Source of the DNA: Staphylococcus roterodami
Lineage (GTDB): Bacteria > Bacillota > Bacilli > Staphylococcales > Staphylococcaceae
Direction: 5' to 3'
DNA: 64,000 bases
Assembly (NCBI GenBank): GCA_022493055.1
Contig: CP092781.1
Coordinates: 1,612,001-1,676,000 of the forward strand
The notes under the pieces were generated by a model. The model was not told where the DNA came from. It saw only the letters and a program-made list of their open reading frames with translations, and ran no database searches. Of the stretch, positions 1 through 9,967 are shown piece after piece (the stretch's first letter is position 1; each line of letters opens with the position of its first letter). A program made the translations under genes and the position numbers.

Positions 1-792
1 TTCAATTTTCAATGAATCTACACCTATATCCATCATTTGAGGAATAGATTCGATTAATTTTAAATCTTTCGGACTCATCGCAAATGGTGTTACCTCACCT
101 TGATTATAAAATACATCTAGTTCACCATTATCATCAACTTCTAATAATTCATAATCCCAGCGGCAACTTTGACAACATCCGCCACGATTCGAATCTCTTG
201 CAGTCATATGATTACTTAATGTGCATCTACCTGAATAAGCAATACACATCGCACCATGGATAAATGCTTCGATTTCAATATCAACTTTTTCTTTCATTTC
301 ACGCATTTCCATTGCGCCAGTTTCACGTGCTAGCACAACACGATCCAATCCTTCTTCTTTCCAATATTCTACAGCTTTGTAATTAGAAAGAGATTGTTGT
401 GTTGATAAATGAATTTCAAGTTTTGGTGCAACTTCTTTACATGTTTCTATAATTAATGGGTCTGCAACAATTATACCTGTTGCTCCAGTGTTTTCTAAAT
501 TACGTAAATATGTTTCTAAACCTTCAATATTCTCATCATGTGCAATAATATTCGTAGTTACATAAATTTTAGCACCGTAACGATTCGCAAATTCAACACC
601 TTCAGCTATTTCTTCCATTGTGAAATTATCAGCATTAGAACGTAGTCCATATTCTTGACCGCCTAAAAATACTGCATCTGCACCATAATGAACAGCAATT
701 TTTAATTTTTCTAAGTTACCTGCAGGTGCTAATAATTCTGGTTTCTTCATAACTGTTTTAGGAGTTGATTTAATCTCTTCAATTGTTTTCAT
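1..792 (-). CDS. trhP2: tRNA hydroxylation protein P2, U32 peptidase family (3' end outside window)
   Basis: The first 264 codons are visible and the gene continues past the left edge. The start is an ATG at 792 behind a strong AAGGAGG site. It resembles YrrO/TrhP2, which with TrhP1 hydroxylates U34 of tRNAs using prephenate as the electron or oxygen-transfer partner. The U32 signature is visible as EAFIHGAMC. It is followed by SGRC and GGCCQSC, giving the cysteine set expected to hold an iron-sulfur cluster. The gene sits 11 bases after trhP1 in the same operon as trmR, which fits a pathway that makes ho5U and then mo5U. The old name 'collagenase-like peptidase' is inherited from the family and a protease role is unlikely. 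The function is known for the family and inferred here. Confidence 0.9.
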   Translation of the reverse strand, partial: MKTIEEIKSTPKTVMKKPELLAPAGNLEKLKIAVHYGADAVFLGGQEYGLRSNADNFTMEEIAEGVEFANRYGAKIYVTTNIIAHDENIEGLETYLRNLENTGATGIIVADPLIIETCKEVAPKLEIHLSTQQSLSNYKAVEYWKEEGLDRVVLARETGAMEMREMKEKVDIEIEAFIHGAMCIAYSGRCTLSNHMTARDSNRGGCCQSCRWDYELLEVDDNGELDVFYNQGEVTPFAMSPKDLKLIESIPQMMDIGVDSLKIE

Positions 793-803
793 GATTATCC
801 TCC

Positions 804-1727
804 TTAGTATACTGTCTGTTTATATAAGAAACCTTCGTCAAATGGGCGATGATCAGGTTGAATTTCTTCTATTGGGTCCATCAACATAAATTTCTCATCT
901 TCATAAATTTCAGGGTCTTCATTGTATAAATCTATCGCTTGACGATACTGTTCCGTTACAACATTAATATATTCTTCTGTTTGTAAAATGCCATCAATTT
1001 TAAAAGCATCTATACCAGCTTCAAAAAATGGTGCTAACTCTTCAATTAAGCAAATATCATTTGGTGACATAATATGAGTCCCATTATAATCTTCATATAC
1101 AGGATAATTATTTTGTCTTTCTTCATCGTAAAGTAATAAAGATTGCTCATCATTGCGACGTTCTATTTTCATCTGACGATCTTGGAATGTGTAATAATTA
1201 CCAAGTAACATACGTTTAGATTGGAACATACATGTCATACCTTGGACTTGTACTTCTATTTCAACATCTGAATTTTCTTTAATATTTATGATTTCATCTA
1301 AATTTAATTCACGTGCTAAAACAGCTCTAGAAGCACCTCTTTTACCCCAGTAATTACATTGAAAATGGTTTGTTACTAACGTTTCTGCATTCCAATGAAG
1401 TTGAATAGGATTTTCTTGAGCTTTAACATACATCACTACAGCTGGATCTCCGAATATAATTCTATCTACTCTTATTTCATGTAAAAAATTAATATAATCT
1501 TCTACTGCATCTAAATGATAATTATGGAATAAACCATTAACTGCTGCGTATACTTTTTTGCCATTTTCATGTGCTAACGCAACAGCTTCTGTCATTTGTT
1601 GTCTATTGAACTCCCCAGGAAGTCTTAAACCAAACTTTTGTTCACCAATTACAAAAGCATCTGCACCTATTTCAATAAGTGTTTCCATATGGCTTAATGA
1701 CTTAGGTGTGACAAGTAATTCTGTCAT
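804..1727 (-). CDS. trhP1: tRNA hydroxylation protein P1, U32 peptidase family
   Basis: A protein of about 307 residues of the U32 family, the YrrN-like partner of TrhP2 in ho5U34 formation. An ATG at 1733 overlaps the trmR stop as ATGA but sits only a couple of bases after the AAAGGAG site. The ATG at 1727 has normal spacing of about 7 bases, so I prefer it. The U32 region reads QVQGMTCMFQSKR: only one of the signature cysteines is present, and the downstream CC-x2-C motif of TrhP2 is missing. This fits a non-metal-binding partner of a heterodimer. It is translationally coupled to trmR upstream and trhP2 downstream. Confidence 0.88.
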   Translation of the reverse strand: MTELLVTPKSLSHMETLIEIGADAFVIGEQKFGLRLPGEFNRQQMTEAVALAHENGKKVYAAVNGLFHNYHLDAVEDYINFLHEIRVDRIIFGDPAVVMYVKAQENPIQLHWNAETLVTNHFQCNYWGKRGASRAVLARELNLDEIINIKENSDVEIEVQVQGMTCMFQSKRMLLGNYYTFQDRQMKIERRNDEQSLLLYDEERQNNYPVYEDYNGTHIMSPNDICLIEELAPFFEAGIDAFKIDGILQTEEYINVVTEQYRQAIDLYNEDPEIYEDEKFMLMDPIEEIQPDHRPFDEGFLYKQTVY

Positions 1728-1729
1728 AG

Positions 1730-2368
1730 TCATTCTCCTTTAATTGAAATCGCTAATCCGTCATCTATATTTAAAAAATTCGTTGTATATCCTGGCTGCT
1801 GTATTAACCACTCATTATAATCTTGAACTTTTTTAACCATCTGTCTTACATTTCTCGACCTAACGATTCCAATATCTGAAACGAAACCGTGGTATAAAAC
1901 ATTATCTGTAATAACGAGACCTTGTTGTTTTAAAAGTGGTGTATATATTTCAAAAAACTTCTTCGATTGCGCTTTTGCTGCATCAATAAATATCATATCA
2001 TAAACTTTGTCATTAACATTTTCAAATTGCTCTAATGCATTACCTTCTATTAAACGAATTTGATTTTCAAGTTTAAAATCAGCAAAATTTTGTTTCGCAT
2101 ACTTAATCATCGTCTCATTACGCTCTATCGTAGTGACATGAATATCATTAGATAATGAAGCAAATTGCATAGAACTATATCCTATTGCAGTACCAATTTC
2201 TAAAATATTTTTAACTTTATTCATTCTAATTAGTTGTTTAATCATATCTAAAGTTAATCGGTCAACAATTGGCACTTCATTTGTTAATGCAAATTCGCGC
2301 AATACTTCAATAGGACTATTTTGATGTCGGTGTAAATCTATTAAATATTTTTTATTTAGATCATCCAT
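1730..2368 (-). CDS. trmR: tRNA 5-hydroxyuridine methyltransferase (class I SAM O-methyltransferase)
   Basis: A 212-residue Rossmann-fold methyltransferase of the YrrM/COMT type. The SAM-binding motif is ILEIGTAIGYSSM near residue 55, and the metal and catalytic region is MIFIDAAKAQ followed by ITDNVLYHG. TrmR family members convert ho5U34 to mo5U34 in tRNA. The gene is the first of an operon with trhP1 and trhP2, which encode the preceding hydroxylation step, and that context supports the specific assignment over a generic catechol methyltransferase. The start ATG at 2368 follows AAGGAAG. A 5' leader of roughly 150-200 bases with a nested stem precedes it. Confidence 0.87.
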   Translation of the reverse strand: MDDLNKKYLIDLHRHQNSPIEVLREFALTNEVPIVDRLTLDMIKQLIRMNKVKNILEIGTAIGYSSMQFASLSNDIHVTTIERNETMIKYAKQNFADFKLENQIRLIEGNALEQFENVNDKVYDMIFIDAAKAQSKKFFEIYTPLLKQQGLVITDNVLYHGFVSDIGIVRSRNVRQMVKKVQDYNEWLIQQPGYTTNFLNIDDGLAISIKGE

Positions 2369-2420
2369 GTTTTAAACTTCCTTTATGTAAAATAAATCGG
2401 TATGATTATGACAATAAAAT

Positions 2421-2474
2421 AAATCAGCCTTCACAATTGATTTTGATCATGCTAATCAATTAAATGACTGATTT
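2421..2474 (-). repeat. Nested inverted repeat in the trmR leader
   Basis: The outer arms AAATCAG (2421-2427) and CTGATTT (2468-2474) enclose perfect inner arms AATTGATT (2435-2442) and AATCAATT (2454-2461). On the minus strand this lies 50-105 bases before the trmR start, so it would be in the mRNA leader. A promoter-like TGGTAAAAT extended -10 lies further upstream, near 2540. There is no T-run directly after the stem, so it is not a clear terminator. Confidence 0.5.
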
Positions 2475-2597
2475 CGTGTTAGACGCAATGCTATTTTATT
2501 CTTAGAAGCGAATCATTCATATAAAAATTAACTTTAGATATTTTACCATATTTTAAACAAAATTATAAGCGTTAATTAAATATGAGTTATTGACATC

Positions 2598-2638
2598 AAA
2601 AAAACTCTCGCTTACCCATCTGTAGGCAAGCAAGAGTG
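2598..2638 (-). terminator. Terminator after the alaS-to-DUF1292 operon
   Basis: On the minus strand CTCTTGCTTGCC pairs with GGTAAGCGAGAG around a short loop and is followed by seven T. It lies about 12-50 bases after the stop of the DUF1292 gene. Confidence 0.85.
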
Positions 2639-2649
2639 ACTTGTGTTTT

Positions 2650-2958
2650 TTATTCTTCCATTTCTGTATTAACTACTTCTTCAATCATATCCCATTCTTC
2701 ATCAGTTTCAATTGGTACTAATTTACCACCGTCACCTGACTCATCTGGTTCGTTAATCATTGGTACAAGTTCAATCATGTCATCTTCATCTGATTGTGCA
2801 CCTTCTTCAGCTAAAATAACATATTCTTTTTTGAATTCCGGATGATAAAATTCTAATACTTTACGGTATAAAACTTCATTACCTTCTTCATCAAATAAAG
2901 TTAATAATTCCTCTTCATTATTAATTTCTAGTTGTGAATCATGATTATGTTCAGTCAT
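2650..2958 (-). CDS. DUF1292 family protein (YrzB-like)
   Basis: A 102-residue, very acidic protein (many D and E, pI clearly low) with no membrane segment. It matches the DUF1292/YrzB family, a small conserved Firmicutes protein that sits after yrrK/ruvX. The molecular role is not known. The C-terminal half is rich in acidic runs such as [14 protein letters not shown]. The start ATG at 2958 follows AAAAGGAG. It is the last gene of the alaS operon, 14 bases after ruvX, with a terminator right behind it. Confidence 0.8.
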
Positions 2959-2972
2959 AGTAAAATCTCCTT

Positions 2973-3401
2973 TTAATGTAGTGAATCTAAATAGCCTTGT
3001 AAAATAAATACTGCTGCCATTTTATCAATCACTTGTTTTCTTTTTTGTCTTGAAACATCTGCTTCTAATAATGATCGTTCAGCAGCCATTGTGCTTAATC
3101 TTTCATCCCACATCACAATCTCAATAGAGAGGCAAGCTTCTTGCAATTTCTCTTTATATGTTAGAGATGCCTCCCCACGAAAACCTATTGAATTATTCAT
3201 GTTTTTAGGTAGTCCTATTACGACTGTACCTACGTTATGTTTCTTAATAATGTCCACTAATTGGTCAATACCTAGTTCATTATTTTCTTCATTGATACGG
3301 AGTGTGTCTAATCCTTGTGCCGTCCAACCCATTAAATCACTAATTGCAATTCCTACAGTCCTACTACCAACATCTAGTCCTAAAATTTTATGCTGTAACA
3401 T
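2973..3401 (-). CDS. ruvX: Putative Holliday junction resolvase / pre-16S rRNA nuclease YqgF
   Basis: A 142-residue RNase H-like protein of the YqgF/RuvX (YrrK) family. The N-terminus [15 protein letters not shown] carries the first catalytic aspartate, [10 protein letters not shown] is the central strand, and MWDERLST holds the conserved acidic pair. The family was first linked to Holliday junctions. In E. coli YqgF matures the 5' end of 16S rRNA, which suits the translation-rich operon here. It lies 3 bases after the IreB-like gene. Confidence 0.88.
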
Positions 3402-3404
3402 AAA

Positions 3405-3665
3405 TTATTTATTTTGCTCTTTTAAATAGTATGAAACAAGTTCTTCCATAATGACATCTCTATCGATATGACGAATTTGGTTTCTTGCTTCATTTTGGCG
3501 TGGAATATACGCAGGGTCGCCTGATAATAAGTAACCAACGATTTGGTTAACGGCATTATATCCTCGTTCATCTAATGTACGATAAACATTATTTAAAACA
3601 TCTCTAACGTCTTGTGTTGGAAGCTCTTCATAGTCGAATTTCATTGTTTTATCAAAGTTTTCCAT
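3405..3665 (-). CDS. IreB family regulatory phosphoprotein (YrzL, UPF0297)
   Basis: An 86-residue protein of the UPF0297 family. The Enterococcus member IreB is phosphorylated on N-terminal threonines by the PASTA kinase IreK and affects cephalosporin resistance. The sequence begins [20 protein letters not shown], so threonines are present in the same N-terminal region. A GTG at 3674 is part of the AAAGGAG site itself, so the ATG at 3665, 8 bases after GGAG, is the likely start. The gene sits between alaS and ruvX, the usual Firmicutes order. Phosphorylation in this organism is inference. Confidence 0.82.
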
Positions 3666-3727
3666 TTGCGACACTCCTTTAATTACAAATATAACTCACT
3701 ATCATCATACAATATTATGGCTTTAAA

Positions 3728-6358
3728 TTATAGATTTTTAATGTAATCTTTAATAAAGCTTAATGATTTTGAGATATTTTCAGGTTGTGTACCGCCACCT
3801 TGAGCCATATCTGGACGACCGCCACCTTTACCGCCAACGATTGGTGCCATTTCTTTTATAAGGTCACCAGCTTTAACTTGGTTCGTTAAAGATTTAGGGA
3901 CAGTTGCAACCATTGATACTTTATCATCAACATTACTTGCAAGAATGATAATTGTATCTTGTAGTTTAGATTTAAAATCATCCATTGTCGAGCGAATTGC
4001 TTTGGCATTTGGCACATCAACTTCCGTTACCAATACTTTAAAGCCATTAATCTCTTCTACTTGATCATCAATATTACCCATTTTAAGCGCTGTAATTTCT
4101 TTATCACGTTGTTCTAGTTGTTTTAATAAGTTTTTCTCTTCGTCTTGTAATTGAGTCAATTTATCAACAACTTGATCATCCGATTTAACTTTAAGATGTG
4201 ACTTCATAGTATTAAATTTATTTTGAATGCCTTCCAAATATAAAAATGCTGCTTTTCCAGTTAAAGCTTCAATTCTACGAACACCTGCACCTGTACCTGA
4301 CTCACTTACAATTTTGAACAAACCAATTTCAGAAGTATTGCGTACATGGATACCACCACATAATTCAATTGAAAATGGCGCCATATTTACTACACGTACA
4401 ACATCGCCATATTTCTCACCAAATAACGCCATCGCACCCATTTCTTTAGCAGATGCAATATCCATTTCTTGAATATTTACGTCGATACCTTTCCAAATTT
4501 CTTCATTAACTAAACGTTCAACTTGATCAATTTCTTCATCTGTCATAGGTCCAAAATGAGAAAAATCAAATCGTAAACGATCTGCTTCTACTAAAGAACC
4601 TGCTTGGTTAACATGTTCACCTAGCACAGTTTTAAGTGCAGCATGTAGTAAATGTGTAGCACTATGGTTCTTTTGAATGTCACGTCGGTCATTTTGGTTA
4701 ACTTCAGCAGACACATTTGCGCCGACATTAACTTGACCAAATTGTACAACACCTTTATGCAAGTTTTGACCATTTGGTGCTTTTGTTACTTCGCTAACAG
4801 CTATTTCAAAATTATCGTTAAATACTATACCTGTATCTGCAACTTGGCCACCACTTACCGCATAAAATGGTGTTTCTGTTAACGTGAAATACACTGTTTC
4901 GCCCGCTTCAACTTGGTTAACTTCTTCACCATTATAAATTAAGTTTGTTAAAGTAGTTTGTGCTGTGGCAGTTTCGTAGCCAACAAATGTACTTTCAGTC
5001 GTAATATTTTTCAATACTTCACTTTGAACTTGCATTGATTGAGAATTTTGACGTGCTTGACGTGCTCGATTACGTTGTTGTTGCATTTCCGACTCAAATG
5101 TAGTCATATCAACATTTAATCCTTCTTGAAGTGCAATTTCCTCTGTCAATTCAATTGGGAAACCATACGTATCATATAATTTAAAGGCATCTTTACCATC
5201 AATTTCATTAGTTGATGTTTTCGCATTCTTAATTAATTCATTTAAAATTGCTAAGCCATCTTCTAATGTTTCATGGAATCGCTCTTCTTCAGATTTAATA
5301 ACACGCTTAATAAAATCTGCTTTTTCTTTAACATTTGGATAGTAAGGTTCCATAATATCTGCAACAATATCAACTAATTTATACATAAATGGTTCGTTGA
5401 TTCCTAATGTTTGACTAAATCTTACAGCACGACGTAATAAGCGTCGTAACACATAGCCTCGTCCTTCATTTGCAGGCAAAGCACCATCTGAAATCGCAAA
5501 TGCAATTGTACGGATATGATCAGCAATAACTTTAAAAGCCACATCTTGCTCATTATTCACTAAATATTGTTTGCCTGATACTTTTTCAATTTCATTCATA
5601 ATTGGCATGAATAAATCTGTTTCATAGTTTGTACGAACATTTTGAGATACTGAGGCCATACGTTCAAGCCCCATGCCGGTATCAATATTTTTATTAGGTA
5701 ATGGTGTGTAACTGTGATCTTTATTATGGTTGAATTCACTGAACACTAAATTCCAAACTTCAAGATAACGTTCATTTTCTCCACCAGGATACATTTCTTC
5801 AGCTGGGTCATCTTGCCCGTATGCTTCACCACGATCATAGAAAATCTCAGTATTTGGTCCAGAAGGTCCTTCACCAATGTCCCAGAAGTTACCTTCAATA
5901 CGAATAATACGACTTTCTTCAAGACCGATATCATTATGCCAAATATTATATGCTTCCATATCTTCTGGATGAATTGTGACATACAGCTTATCTGGTTCCA
6001 TACCCATCCATTTGTCACTTGTCAAAAATTCCCAAGCAAATTCAATCGCTTCTTTTTTAAAGTAATCACCAATTGAGAAGTTACCTAACATTTCAAAGAA
6101 TGTATGGTGACGCGCTGTGAAACCAACATTTTCAATATCATTTGTACGAATTGCTTTTTGAGAATTTACAATTCTAGGTTTTTTAGGTATTTCACGACCA
6201 TCAAAATATTTCTTTAATGTTGCTACACCTGAATTAATCCATAATAATGTATCATCATCAATCGGTACTAAAGGTGCTGAAGGTTCTACCATATGTCCTT
6301 TTTCAACAAAGAAATCAAGATATTTTTGTCTAATTTCACTCGCTTTTAACTTTTTCAT
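3728..6358 (-). CDS. alaS: Alanine--tRNA ligase
   Basis: A class II synthetase of 876 residues charging tRNA-Ala. The N-terminal catalytic domain shows [14 protein letters not shown] near residue 84. The editing domain has HSATHLLH near 565 and CGGIH near 665, the four-ligand zinc site that clears mischarged Ser and Gly. The C-terminal DHHA1 domain ends with the glycine-rich [15 protein letters not shown]. Two adjacent ATGs occur at 6361 and 6358. Spacing from AGGA allows either, and I give the second as the usual family start. Expression is controlled by the T-box leader at 6483-6672. It heads an operon with the IreB-like gene, ruvX and the DUF1292 gene. Confidence 0.97.
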   Translation of the reverse strand: MKKLKASEIRQKYLDFFVEKGHMVEPSAPLVPIDDDTLLWINSGVATLKKYFDGREIPKKPRIVNSQKAIRTNDIENVGFTARHHTFFEMLGNFSIGDYFKKEAIEFAWEFLTSDKWMGMEPDKLYVTIHPEDMEAYNIWHNDIGLEESRIIRIEGNFWDIGEGPSGPNTEIFYDRGEAYGQDDPAEEMYPGGENERYLEVWNLVFSEFNHNKDHSYTPLPNKNIDTGMGLERMASVSQNVRTNYETDLFMPIMNEIEKVSGKQYLVNNEQDVAFKVIADHIRTIAFAISDGALPANEGRGYVLRRLLRRAVRFSQTLGINEPFMYKLVDIVADIMEPYYPNVKEKADFIKRVIKSEEERFHETLEDGLAILNELIKNAKTSTNEIDGKDAFKLYDTYGFPIELTEEIALQEGLNVDMTTFESEMQQQRNRARQARQNSQSMQVQSEVLKNITTESTFVGYETATAQTTLTNLIYNGEEVNQVEAGETVYFTLTETPFYAVSGGQVADTGIVFNDNFEIAVSEVTKAPNGQNLHKGVVQFGQVNVGANVSAEVNQNDRRDIQKNHSATHLLHAALKTVLGEHVNQAGSLVEADRLRFDFSHFGPMTDEEIDQVERLVNEEIWKGIDVNIQEMDIASAKEMGAMALFGEKYGDVVRVVNMAPFSIELCGGIHVRNTSEIGLFKIVSESGTGAGVRRIEALTGKAAFLYLEGIQNKFNTMKSHLKVKSDDQVVDKLTQLQDEEKNLLKQLEQRDKEITALKMGNIDDQVEEINGFKVLVTEVDVPNAKAIRSTMDDFKSKLQDTIIILASNVDDKVSMVATVPKSLTNQVKAGDLIKEMAPIVGGKGGGRPDMAQGGGTQPENISKSLSFIKDYIKNL

Positions 6359-6482
6359 CATTTACACATCCTATTTACTGTTTTTAAAATTTCATTCCAT
6401 AAAAATTGATGACACAGATAATCGATTTAATTATACCGTCGACAAAAAATTTGCATATGTTTTATCTTATAAAACATAAAAA

Positions 6483-6672
6483 ACGCCCATCCTCAAAAGG
6501 GACGAACGTTATCGCGGTACCACCCTAGTTATAAGCATATTATGTACGCTTATCACTTTAAATCGACTATACAGTTGTGCATAAAGTAGCGTTCACTAAT
6601 GTTTGTTGTACTTTACACCAACCAGCACATCTCTAAGATACAAATCATTAACTACTCATCTTTATACGAATT
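6483..6672 (-). promoter_or_regulatory. T-box riboswitch of alaS
   Basis: The minus strand carries the T-box core AGGGTGGTACCGCG (6514-6527). It is followed by a terminator stem of about 11 pairs (AACGTTCGTCC against GGATGGGCGTT) and T6. Upstream are a GATGAGTAG element, AGAGA with GGTTGGTG (stem I apical region), and GAAC-GCT-A, placing an Ala specifier GCT at 6588-6590. Uncharged tRNA-Ala should stabilise the antiterminator. The specifier assignment is inference from spacing shared with the valS leader. Confidence 0.93.
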
Positions 6673-6679
6673 TAATTCT

Positions 6680-6708
6680 ATTTTAGTGACATTTATGCCT
6701 GTTGTCAA
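6680..6708 (-). promoter_or_regulatory. Promoter of the alaS T-box transcript
   Basis: On the minus strand TTGACA (6703-6708), 17 bases, then TAAAAT (6680-6685): a near-consensus sigma-A promoter. Its -35 box contains the TGA stop codon of recD2. Confidence 0.8.
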
Positions 6709-9194
6709 CGTTCTATGAAGTCATATGGTGTGATTTCCCCCATATTAATCATAGGATCTATTTTAAATATAGTAGCTTCAGTTAGAACAATATTGCTTTT
6801 TTGTGCTGATACATTTTCAGATAAGTCTTCTTCAGGGTTATCGTTCAGTGATTCAATCTGATTATCTTCACTCTCAGTTGAATCATTTTGTTTAGAACTT
6901 GTACTGTTTTCAACAATGGACAGCGTACTTTCAACTGAGTCATTATTAAAATATCCTTTTAATAATGTGCACAACTGCGTTAAACGTTCTTGCCCGTTTG
7001 TTTTCAAACCAATATCAAATGCTTCTGGATCACCCAGTAAAACCAAACTTGTTTTAGCCCTAGTTAAACCTGTGTATAAGATAGGTCTTTGTAACATTCT
7101 AAAATATTGTTTTACAATCGGCATAATAACAATTGGAAATTCTGAACCTTGTGATTTATGAATCGATGTACAATATGCATGTGTTAACTCCATCATATCT
7201 TGTTTTGTAAATGTAATTTCATTACCTTCAAAATCAACCACAAGGACATCTTTATTAAGTGCATTTTCCTTAGCCCAAAAAATGCCAACGATAACACCTA
7301 TATCACCATTAAATATATTGTCATTAGGTCGATTAACAAGTTGTAGAACTTTATCTCCTTTTCTAAATACAACATCACCAAATTCAATTTCACGTGTGTC
7401 TTTTTCTTTAGGATTTAATATATCTTGTAAAACTTGATTTAATCTTTTAATACCAGCATTTCCTTTATACATTGGTGCAAGAACTTGGATATCTGCCATC
7501 GTATATCCTTTATTAACTGCACTAGTTACTACTTTTTCAACAACGTCAGGAATTTGATTAGCTTGGCAATTAATAAAACTACGATCATGAAAACGTTGTG
7601 TAATATCAATTTTCTGCCCTAATTTCATTCGATGTGCTAATTCAATGATACTTGAACCATCTTGTTGTCGGTAAACTTCTGTTAGATTCACTCTAGGAAT
7701 CGCTTTAGATTCAATTAAATCTTTAAAAACTTGTCCAGGACCTACTGAAGGCAGTTGATCTTCATCACCTACAAATATTAATTGTGCATCTAAAGGAACC
7801 GCACTTAAAAACTGATGAAACAGCCATGTATCCACCATTGACATTTCATCAATAATAATTAATCGTGCATTTATCTCATTATCTAAAATATCTTCTGGCT
7901 TTGTATCTTGATTCCAACCAATTAAGCGATGAATGGTCATTGCCTCTAATCCGGTAGACTCTTGTAGACGTTTTGATGCTCTTCCTGTTGGCGCTGCTAA
8001 TACGACAGGGTAGTCGTCGTTAACATAATCATCATAATCTAAAGATAAACCATGAATTTCTGCGTACAATTCTACTATGCCTTTAATTACTGTTGTTTTC
8101 CCAGTACCAGGACCTCCAGTTAACAACATTACTTTAGAATTAATTGCTGTTTGTAAAGCTTCTCTTTGTGAAGCTGCATAGTTCACTTGATTTGCATCTT
8201 CAATATCACCAATATGCATTTGTAAATCGGATTGTTCAATTTCAGTAAGTTTATTTGTATGCGTCTTTATTCGAAATAAATTTTGAACGCTTTTGATTTC
8301 TGAGTAGTACAAGCTAGGAATTGCCACCTGCTCATTATCAATGATTAATTTCTTTTCTTCATTCAAAAATTGCAACATTTCATCTAACTTTTCAGAATCG
8401 ATGTACTCAGTGTCTTGATAATTTAATACATCAGCAGTTAAATCAATTACAACATTAATTGGCAAATACGTATGCCCTTGTTTTATACATTCTTCCTCTA
8501 ATGTATAAAGCAATGCTGCTTTTAATCGCTCATTATCGTTAAATGCTATCCCAATATTTCTAGCAAGTTGATCTGCCTTGTTAAAACCAATACCTTTAAT
8601 ATCGTAAATTAATTGATATGGGTTTTGATCTAAAATCGATAATGTGTCTCCAAGATAAAATTGATAAATTGCCATTGAAAGTTTAGGACCGAATCCTAAG
8701 TCATGCAAACGAATCATAATTTTTTCTGATTCTTGATTTGCTGAAATTTGTTCTGCAATTTGCTTTTGTTTCTTTTTCGGTAACCCTGAAACTTTTTCCA
8801 ATACAGTTGGATCGTCTAATATATCGTTAATCGCATTTTCACCAAGCGTATTTACAATATTTTGAGCAGTTTTTTTACCTACACCTTTAAACAATTCACT
8901 TGATAAATAACTTATGATAGCTTCTTTCGTTTGTGGTAATTCTTTTTCAAATGTTTCGGCTTTTAATTGTTTACCATAACGAGGATGTTCAACAACTTGT
9001 CCTTTAAATGTGTAGACATCTCCTTCAACAATATTTGGAAGAAACCCTACGACTGTCGGCATTGTGTCAAAATCTTCATTTGTTTCAATGGTATCTACTT
9101 TGAGTACCGTGTAAAAATTATCACTGTTTTGAAACAATATTGCTTCAACAGTACCCTTGATCATCGAATAATCAAATAGTGTAGGGTCTGACAT
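6705..9194 (-). CDS. recD2: SF1B DNA helicase RecD2
   Basis: An 829-residue helicase of the RecD2/YrrC type, active without RecBC and linked to replication-fork and mismatch-repair functions. The first roughly 330 residues are the RecD2-specific N-terminal region with helix-hairpin-helix-like repeats (KGVGKKTAQNIV, GIGFNKADQLA). Walker A is GGPGTGKTT near residue 360, Walker B IIIDEMSMVD, motif III GDEDQLPSVGPGQ, and the C-terminal motifs are SIHKSQGSEF and YTGLTRAK. The final 80 residues are a low-complexity Ser/Glu/Asn-rich tail. The start ATG follows AGGAGG. It lies one base after the TPR gene, so the two are probably coupled. Confidence 0.94.
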   Translation of the reverse strand: MSDPTLFDYSMIKGTVEAILFQNSDNFYTVLKVDTIETNEDFDTMPTVVGFLPNIVEGDVYTFKGQVVEHPRYGKQLKAETFEKELPQTKEAIISYLSSELFKGVGKKTAQNIVNTLGENAINDILDDPTVLEKVSGLPKKKQKQIAEQISANQESEKIMIRLHDLGFGPKLSMAIYQFYLGDTLSILDQNPYQLIYDIKGIGFNKADQLARNIGIAFNDNERLKAALLYTLEEECIKQGHTYLPINVVIDLTADVLNYQDTEYIDSEKLDEMLQFLNEEKKLIIDNEQVAIPSLYYSEIKSVQNLFRIKTHTNKLTEIEQSDLQMHIGDIEDANQVNYAASQREALQTAINSKVMLLTGGPGTGKTTVIKGIVELYAEIHGLSLDYDDYVNDDYPVVLAAPTGRASKRLQESTGLEAMTIHRLIGWNQDTKPEDILDNEINARLIIIDEMSMVDTWLFHQFLSAVPLDAQLIFVGDEDQLPSVGPGQVFKDLIESKAIPRVNLTEVYRQQDGSSIIELAHRMKLGQKIDITQRFHDRSFINCQANQIPDVVEKVVTSAVNKGYTMADIQVLAPMYKGNAGIKRLNQVLQDILNPKEKDTREIEFGDVVFRKGDKVLQLVNRPNDNIFNGDIGVIVGIFWAKENALNKDVLVVDFEGNEITFTKQDMMELTHAYCTSIHKSQGSEFPIVIMPIVKQYFRMLQRPILYTGLTRAKTSLVLLGDPEAFDIGLKTNGQERLTQLCTLLKGYFNNDSVESTLSIVENSTSSKQNDSTESEDNQIESLNDNPEEDLSENVSAQKSNIVLTEATIFKIDPMINMGEITPYDFIER

Positions 9195-9195
9195 A

Positions 9196-9864
9196 CTATT
9201 CCTCCTCTTTCATTGTGGTGAATGTTTTCAATGCGTGTTGACTTAACAAATGTTTAGGGTCAATTCTTACCGCTTCTTTAAAATGGCCGATAGCTTCGTC
9301 AATATCTTCATTTTTCATAAATGTTGCTAAGCCTAAGTTGTATCTTGCATCAACATGATTTTCATCAATAGTTAAAACATGTTTAAGTTGTGTAATAGCT
9401 TCATCGAACATTTCAAGTTGACATAAGACAAGACCATATTGAAATTGAACTTCTATATCATTATTTTCATCTAATTCAGCAGCAGTCATTAAAAATGGTA
9501 AGGCTTGTTTAAATGCTTCTAATTGATTAAACGCCATACCAATCATATAGTTACAATCAACTTGTTCAATGTTTGTTCGCAACGCTTGTTGGTATAATTT
9601 AATCGATTCTTGATAACGTTGTTGATTGTAATATATGTTAGCTAAATTATAAAAAACAATACCATTTTGTGAATCGATTGTTAAAGCTTTCTGGAAAAAT
9701 CGTTCTGCTTTTTCAATCTCATTTGCATCTGCTAAAACAATACCGGCATTAATATAGTTTTCAATTATAGTAGGATCTTCTTCGATATTATCGAAAAGTG
9801 CTTGTAACGCAGCTTCTATTTGCCCATTTTGAATGTATTGATATATTGTATGTTGATCTATCAT
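9196..9864 (-). CDS. Tetratricopeptide repeat protein
   Basis: A 222-residue soluble protein made of tandem TPR units. Repeats are visible as NAGIVLADANEIEKAERFFQ, YNLANIYYNQQRYQESIKLY and YNLGLATFMKNEDIDEAIGH, each with the alternating G/A/L/Y pattern. The last unit reads AVRIDPKHLLSQHALKT. It resembles YrrB of Bacillus, which lies in the same place between recD2 and mnmA. TPRs mediate protein contacts and the partner is unknown. The start ATG at 9864 follows GAGGTTCGGAC. Confidence 0.85.
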   Translation of the reverse strand: MIDQHTIYQYIQNGQIEAALQALFDNIEEDPTIIENYINAGIVLADANEIEKAERFFQKALTIDSQNGIVFYNLANIYYNQQRYQESIKLYQQALRTNIEQVDCNYMIGMAFNQLEAFKQALPFLMTAAELDENNDIEVQFQYGLVLCQLEMFDEAITQLKHVLTIDENHVDARYNLGLATFMKNEDIDEAIGHFKEAVRIDPKHLLSQHALKTFTTMKEEE

Positions 9865-9967
9865 GTCCGAACCTCATTTCTTAACAATTATAACATTTCG
9901 ATAATTATCCTGTCTCAAATCTTATGACAGTTGTAATTTGATATTATTATGTATTTTTCATCCAATA

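Noticed and set aside
6362..6480. Further small ORF between alaS and its T-box
   Set aside because: Only AT-rich leader sequence after the terminator; no start with a ribosome site other than alaS.
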